A stretch of DNA of 64,000 nt from the NCBI GenBank assembly GCA_018650845.1, contig JABIFF010000012.1, positions 1-64,000 of the forward strand, written 5' to 3'. This DNA comes from Chloroflexota bacterium (lineage in GTDB: Bacteria > Chloroflexota > Dehalococcoidia > Lucifugimonadales > Lucifugimonadaceae). Below the pieces are notes generated by a model. The model searched no databases and was not told the DNA's origin. It saw only the letters and a list, made by a program, of their open reading frames with translations. A program made the translations under genes and the position numbers. Every line of letters begins with the position of its first letter. The first letter of the stretch is position 1. Below, one piece after another: positions 60,230 through 64,000 of this stretch.

Positions 60230-61584
60230 CTTCCACCACACAAATCGTAGGCGATTGCCAGCATGCTTCTCGTCCCGCTGATCAATGATGCTATTCCCAC
60301 TGATTCATCGGTACCGTGCGCTCGTGAAAGCATCGGATCGTCATCCGGGTGTGACCCGGTAAAACCGTACGTAATGATTCCAAGATCACGAGTAAATCGT
60401 GAATCAGTAAAGCCGTTGCTTATAGCCGGGATCCATTGGATATCGTCTCGTCCAACCGCAGCTGCTTGAGCCTTACGTATTGAGTCGGTGAGTTCCGTTT
60501 CAAATTCCGATGAGTTCGGAACCGACATGTAGTCGATTTCGTATTCAAGCCCATCGATACCTTCGAATGCCTGATCAAGCTGTCGCCTGACATACGCTTC
60601 ATCTTGGAACGGGAGGGTTCGGATATCGCAGGTGAGTTTGATTTCTTCAGGCACGCTGTTTGACTTGATGCCACCTGAAATCATCGTAGGCGTCAGCACC
60701 ATCCTCGAAAGTGCCTTCAGGAGCGATCCGAGTCGTGGCGAGGTTTCGTTCATCTCGGCGACGATGCGATCGATGTTCATCGGAGAAGGTTTTTCTTCAA
60801 CTCCGAACGAACCTACGTGATCAAATATTTCTAGCGATGTATCTAGTTCAGGTCGGTAACCCTCGATGGCCCCGAGTGCTCTAGAAAGCTTGTAGCTGGC
60901 GTTCACACCAGTCCACGGAACCGATGCGTGTGCACTTTCGCCACGAAGGGTGATGTGCAACTCCATGCGCCCCTTTTCACCGGTGCCAAGAAGATAGGTG
61001 AGAGTGTTGCCCATTTCGACAGGAGTTCCACCGCCCTCGTTAACAGCGAACTGAGCTTTTAACGATTCAGGATGATTATCGGCGAGCCAACCAAAGCCCC
61101 AGCGACCGCCGTGTTCTTCGTCGGCACCGCTAACCAATCGAAGACCATGGTCGAGCCGAACGCCCGATCGTTTCATAATCGCCATCGCCATCAGTTGGCA
61201 CGTGAGCAACGCTTTGCAATCGGAAGCGCCGCGTCCGTAAACACGCCCCTCGGAAATCTCAGCTGCAAACGGATCCCAATTCCATTTGGTTTCATCTTCG
61301 ACAGGGACAACGTCGGTGTGCGACATCAACATCAGACGCGTGTCATTGTCGGCACCGGGATAGACCGAAATGATGTTTCCGCGATCGGCGTCACGGGCGA
61401 GGATTTCGGATGAGAGACCGTCTTCGTCGAGCCAGTCACGAATGAATTCGGCTACCGCAGTTTCTCCGCCGGTTGGCATGAAGCCGGTGTTTACCGATGG
61501 AATTCTTACTAGCGACTGTTCGAGTTCAACAATTTCGTTCGTTGCCGACTCGACCTGATCGAGCAGGCTTTGGAGTGATGGCAT
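60226..61584 (-). CDS. M20 family metallopeptidase/deacylase
   Basis: A 452-residue dizinc hydrolase (ArgE/DapE/CPG2 type). Metal and catalytic blocks are LMLMSHTDVVPVE (first His/Asp), GRVYGRGASDCKALLTCQL (bridging Asp), LVSGADEEHGGRWG (catalytic Glu pair), and the late His in LSRAHGTDESVGI. The lid domain contains ITLRGESAHASVPWTGVNA. Specificity is unclear: dipeptides and N-acyl amino acids are both plausible. It is translationally coupled to the DinB/MDMPI-like gene. Confidence 0.9.
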   Translation of the reverse strand: MPSLQSLLDQVESATNEIVELEQSLVRIPSVNTGFMPTGGETAVAEFIRDWLDEDGLSSEILARDADRGNIISVYPGADNDTRLMLMSHTDVVPVEDETKWNWDPFAAEISEGRVYGRGASDCKALLTCQLMAMAIMKRSGVRLDHGLRLVSGADEEHGGRWGFGWLADNHPESLKAQFAVNEGGGTPVEMGNTLTYLLGTGEKGRMELHITLRGESAHASVPWTGVNASYKLSRALGAIEGYRPELDTSLEIFDHVGSFGVEEKPSPMNIDRIVAEMNETSPRLGSLLKALSRMVLTPTMISGGIKSNSVPEEIKLTCDIRTLPFQDEAYVRRQLDQAFEGIDGLEYEIDYMSVPNSSEFETELTDSIRKAQAAAVGRDDIQWIPAISNGFTDSRFTRDLGIITYGFTGSHPDDDPMLSRAHGTDESVGIASLISGTRSMLAIAYDLCGGR

Positions 61585-61725
61585 TCGTTGTTCCTCGTAA
61601 GTTGTCCTGGTGAATAGCTTTCACTCTGGAAATTAGCATTCAGACAACGGACGGTCAACGTACAAGCATTCGAGAATCGTTTGAATAGAACGCACGATTC
61701 AGGCGGTCGTATTTTTTTTGGCAAC

Positions 61726-61763
61726 AAAAAGGGATGGCACCGAAATACGATGTCATCCCTTTT
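61726..61763 (-). terminator. Terminator after the NYN gene
   Basis: Minus strand AAAAGGGATG pairs with CATCCCTTTT over a 17-base loop, followed by T-rich sequence. It lies 30 bp past the NYN stop. The T-rich arms could also serve plus-strand transcripts. Confidence 0.8.
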
Positions 61764-61792
61764 CAAGAACATTTCTTACAACGAGTCGGAGT

Positions 61793-62902
61793 TTATTCTT
61801 CCTCGTTGTTGTTCAGGCCCAAGCGACCTCTCCAGTTACGGCGCCGAGTAGCGCTGCCAACCGGTTCTGCATCGGCAGGTTCAGGCTTTGAGGCCGGAGC
61901 CGGTTTTGATGCAGAGGCTGGTGCTGGCTTCGATTCAGCATTAGGTTCAGCCGCTGACGATTTCCTTAGTGGCGGAGGCTTTGGTGCAGATCGACCATTG
62001 CTGGTGCCGTTGCTTGTCGACGAACTCGTTCCACCAACGCGTCGGCGGGTTGGAGTGCGGCGAATCTTAGAATCGCTAGCGGAATCGTTCGCTGCATCAT
62101 CCTGCTCAGGAGCTGCTGTTGCGCTAGATGACTTACGAACTGCTGGCTTGCGAGTTCGAGTAGTCGCAGTGCGTCGAGTCTTTGTTCCAGCTGCCGATGT
62201 TGCAGTCTTACGAGTGCTCGATCGACGTGAAGTAGCTGCCTTAGTAGCGGCTTTGTCTTCACCATTAGGCGAAGCAGCTTCGTCGGAAACTTCGGGTCGT
62301 GAAGAAGCGGCAGATCGTGATCGTGCCTGAGCACGAGTCATCCACAGGCCAGTAAAGAATGTCTTGTTGAACTTCTGCACAACGTCGGCAACTCGAGCCG
62401 ATTCAGCAGAAAGGTTCATGTCGAACGCTGCCACTTCAATGTGCTTACCAACGTCCTTCGCAGCCTGCAATGCAGGGTAGAAGTCAGCGTCACCACTCAC
62501 GACGATAGCCGTGTCGTAGTGATTGTTGTAAGCGTTTGTAACAACGTCGGTCGCCAACATTACGTCGACGCCCTTCTCAACCATGATGTCGCCACGCTGT
62601 TTCCAAATTCCGAGTCGAACTTCTACGTAAGGAGTGTCGTATAGGGAATCGAGGAATTTTGACTGTTCGACACCCACGTTCGGGTTCGTGTCAGATTCTT
62701 GGCGAATGTTGTAGTAGTAAATACGTTGCAGTTGTCGACCGTTTGCCAGTTTTTGGGCGAACTTGTCGAACTGCAAGTCGTGCCTGCCACACTGCTGCGA
62801 GAGCACGTGATACAGGTTGCTTCCGTCGATAAATACCATTACGCGATCTGTCTCGCGTTGGGTCGACACTTTAGAAGACTTCGAAGGCATCTCAGCCACC
62901 AC
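61793..62902 (-). CDS. NYN domain RNase-like protein with long basic repetitive tail
   Basis: A 369-residue protein. Residues ~20-180 are a NYN/PIN-like (LabA/DUF88) domain: VMVFIDGSNLYHVL with the first Asp, EKGVDVMLATDVVTNAYNNHYD with two more acids, and VVSGDADFYPAL with the fourth. These are the expected metal ligands of this nuclease fold. From ~190 the chain is a low-complexity tail of Arg/Lys/Ser/Thr/Ala repeats (TRRTATTRTRKPAVRKSS), Pro-Ala-Ser-Lys repeats and a final RRRNWRGRLGLNNNEEE. The tail likely binds RNA or DNA. A later ATG (residue 5) is an alternative start. Confidence 0.85.
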   Translation of the reverse strand: MVAEMPSKSSKVSTQRETDRVMVFIDGSNLYHVLSQQCGRHDLQFDKFAQKLANGRQLQRIYYYNIRQESDTNPNVGVEQSKFLDSLYDTPYVEVRLGIWKQRGDIMVEKGVDVMLATDVVTNAYNNHYDTAIVVSGDADFYPALQAAKDVGKHIEVAAFDMNLSAESARVADVVQKFNKTFFTGLWMTRAQARSRSAASSRPEVSDEAASPNGEDKAATKAATSRRSSTRKTATSAAGTKTRRTATTRTRKPAVRKSSSATAAPEQDDAANDSASDSKIRRTPTRRRVGGTSSSTSNGTSNGRSAPKPPPLRKSSAAEPNAESKPAPASASKPAPASKPEPADAEPVGSATRRRNWRGRLGLNNNEEE

Positions 62903-63245
62903 CTAATAAGTCATCGCCAGTCGCGCGGCTCTTCGGCTCGCACAGTCGGCGGCTATTTTTTCACAGGTGAGTCAAGATGGGCGGAGGCGGGAGAATAATT
63001 CAAATAGTTGCGATCGCCCGTTTAGACTTCACTCTTTTATTCTAACTCCAATTTTTAGCAAACTACCGTGTAAACCATCCAAATTCGACTGGCGGTTACG
63101 CCAACATCAGTTCGGCACCGTAATATCGTTATCCCGCTTGACTCTCGGGCGCATCGGAAACATTATTGCGATTGCGGAAATAATACTTCGCACAACATCA
63201 GCCTCAGCGGCTACCTAATCTGTACAAGGACCTCAGTTAACCACC
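62903..63245. other. Gene-free gap between the divergent NYN and beta-propeller genes
   Basis: No gene is seen in these 343 bases. It should hold the promoters of both flanking genes; one candidate is listed at 63138. No repeat was noticed. Confidence 0.5.
63138..63166 (+). promoter_or_regulatory. Candidate sigma-70 promoter for the beta-propeller gene
   Basis: TTGACT at 63138-63143, a 17-base spacer, and CATTAT at 63161-63166. The start codon is 80 bases downstream. The match is fair in the -35 and moderate in the -10. Confidence 0.4.
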
Positions 63246-63938
63246 ATGAAAACCGTCAAACAAATCGAAACGCCATGTGAGATGCCGAACGGTCTGCAAT
63301 GGACTGACGAGGGTCTTTTTGTGATGGACCAGAAGACCGACAACGTTTATGTAGTCGACGAAACTGGCAAGGTTCTACGGACTATTCCGACCCCGACAGC
63401 GAATGGTTCAGGCATCACAGTTGGTGGCGGTTTTCTTTGGACAGCGTCGAACGGTAATTCGGTTTCTAGACCTTCGCGTTCAACCGATACAGGCCTTGGC
63501 TACATCTACAAGCTAGATATCCAAACTGGTGAAGCAATCGATCGATTCCGCACTCCAGACGGCGGGGGAATTCATGGGATCGAATGGGATGATGGCAAAA
63601 TTTGGGTTACCGCCTTCCAGCCAACAGCTATCTACCTTATGGATACTGCCGACAACTACAAGATCGTCCATTCCTTCGAAGTTCCGACACCTCGACTCCA
63701 CGGATTAGCTCGTGTTGACGATGGTCTGTGGTGTGCCCACACAACCGACAATGTGATCATCAAGTACGACGTCGATTCAGGTGCTGAGCTCGACCGAATC
63801 ACCCTCGATGAAGGCGATGCGTTCGTTCACGGCATGTCGATAAAAGACGGCGATCTCTGGTACGGCGATGCGAACTTTGCCGGCAAGCACAACACTGCAA
63901 TCGTTGGTAAGCCTGAAATCGGCATCATCAAGCGATAG
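63246..63938 (+). CDS. Beta-propeller-like protein (SMP-30/glutaminyl-cyclotransferase type)
   Basis: A 230-residue protein made of repeated ~40-residue units of the type GLxWxDGxLWVxDxxxxxIYxLD: PNGLQWTDEGLFVMDQKTDNVYVVD, SGITVGGGFLWTAS, HGIEWDDGKIWVTA, HGLARVDDGLWCAHTTDNVIIKYD and HGMSIKDGDLWYGD. Five blades are visible and a sixth may be shared with the termini. No signal peptide. Such propellers include lactonases and streptogramin-lyase-like proteins. Activity is unknown, but the adjoining amidohydrolase suggests a small-molecule hydrolysis pathway. Confidence 0.78.
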   Translation: MKTVKQIETPCEMPNGLQWTDEGLFVMDQKTDNVYVVDETGKVLRTIPTPTANGSGITVGGGFLWTASNGNSVSRPSRSTDTGLGYIYKLDIQTGEAIDRFRTPDGGGIHGIEWDDGKIWVTAFQPTAIYLMDTADNYKIVHSFEVPTPRLHGLARVDDGLWCAHTTDNVIIKYDVDSGAELDRITLDEGDAFVHGMSIKDGDLWYGDANFAGKHNTAIVGKPEIGIIKR

Positions 63939-63963
63939 ATAATCAAAGCCAAAGGATTTCAAC

Positions 63964-64000
63964 TTGAACACAATTCCAGTTGTAGATAGCCATCATCATT
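63964..64000 (+). CDS. Start of an amidohydrolase (partial)
   Basis: TTG 63964, eight bases after AAAGG, opens a frame reading MNTIPVVDSHHH up to the window edge. The V-D-x-H-x-H opening is the first metal site of amidohydrolase-2 family lactonases/decarboxylases. It lies 25 bp after the propeller gene on the same strand, so they probably form an operon. Only 12 residues are visible, so the call is tentative. Confidence 0.6.
   Translation, partial: MNTIPVVDSHHH

Noticed and set aside
61734-62330. 198-residue plus-strand ORF antisense to the NYN tail
   Set aside because: Its repeats merely mirror the low-complexity tail on the other strand; no SD.

Overview
The window is an ordinary stretch of bacterial chromosome, densely coded on both strands, of moderate GC by eye. 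There is no rRNA, tRNA, phage, IS transposase or CRISPR array. Frequent TTG/GTG starts behind good Shine-Dalgarno (SD) sequences, plain lipobox lipoproteins, a split transketolase, a type 2 OMP decarboxylase, DUF951, PAC2 and NYN proteins, and a scattered catabolic gene set (2-hydroxyacid dehydrogenases, HpcH aldolase, sulfatase, acetamidase, malic enzyme, DAO-type oxidase) suggest a heterotrophic Chloroflexota, perhaps of the marine SAR202/Dehalococcoidia side. This placement is inference: no marker RNA is present.

Layout. 0-2 kb: start of the ATP synthase operon read leftward (AtpI-like, atpB, atpE running off the edge). 2-5 kb: bifunctional nuclease, pyrF with DUF951, and a divergent EndoIII-like glycosylase. 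5-8.3 kb: molybdate transporter modABC followed by a DUF6174-type lipoprotein. 8.4-13.8 kb: methyltransferase, a 1074-residue four-GAF/PAS histidine kinase, a phosphotransferase. 13.8-21.8 kb: the leftward pyrimidine operon pyrR-pyrB-pyrC-carA-carB, led by a PyrR-type attenuator. 22-32.6 kb: SprT-like protein, DAO oxidase, ACT-malic enzyme, ferredoxin-NADP reductase-like protein, hydroxyisobutyrate-type dehydrogenase, methyltransferase, PAC2 protein, and two D-2-hydroxyacid dehydrogenases flanking a glycine-zipper peptide. 32.6-33.2 kb: a gene-free, strongly structured segment. 33.2-43.3 kb: Nudix, GNAT, APH-like kinase, alcohol dehydrogenase, a subtilase-VWA fusion with a short upstream membrane peptide, acetamidase, ArsR/AHSA1 pair, EamA transporter. 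43.3-52.4 kb: sugar-phosphate isomerase, aldo/keto reductase, hydrolase, an unfamiliar secreted/anchored pair, HpcH aldolase, split transketolase. 52.4-64 kb: soxR, an SGNH-MBOAT acyltransferase pair, three tandem paralogous lipoproteins, sulfatase, DinB/MDMPI-like protein with M20 peptidase, NYN protein, a beta-propeller-like protein and the first codons of an amidohydrolase.

Three things stand out. First, two regulatory circuits can be read from the DNA: a PyrR attenuator with mutually exclusive stems ahead of pyrR, and a SoxR box centred in a 19-bp-spacer promoter aimed at the split transketolase. Second, a family of GC-rich dispersed repeats (a palindromic C-rich module plus a ~48-bp module) has landed between and inside genes, where it supplies the N-terminus of a Nudix protein and an in-frame insert in an APH-like kinase. 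Third, there are several proteins of unusual build: AtpB with a His/acid-rich insert of about 130 residues, the subtilase-VWA fusion, and a four-member uncharacterised lipoprotein family.
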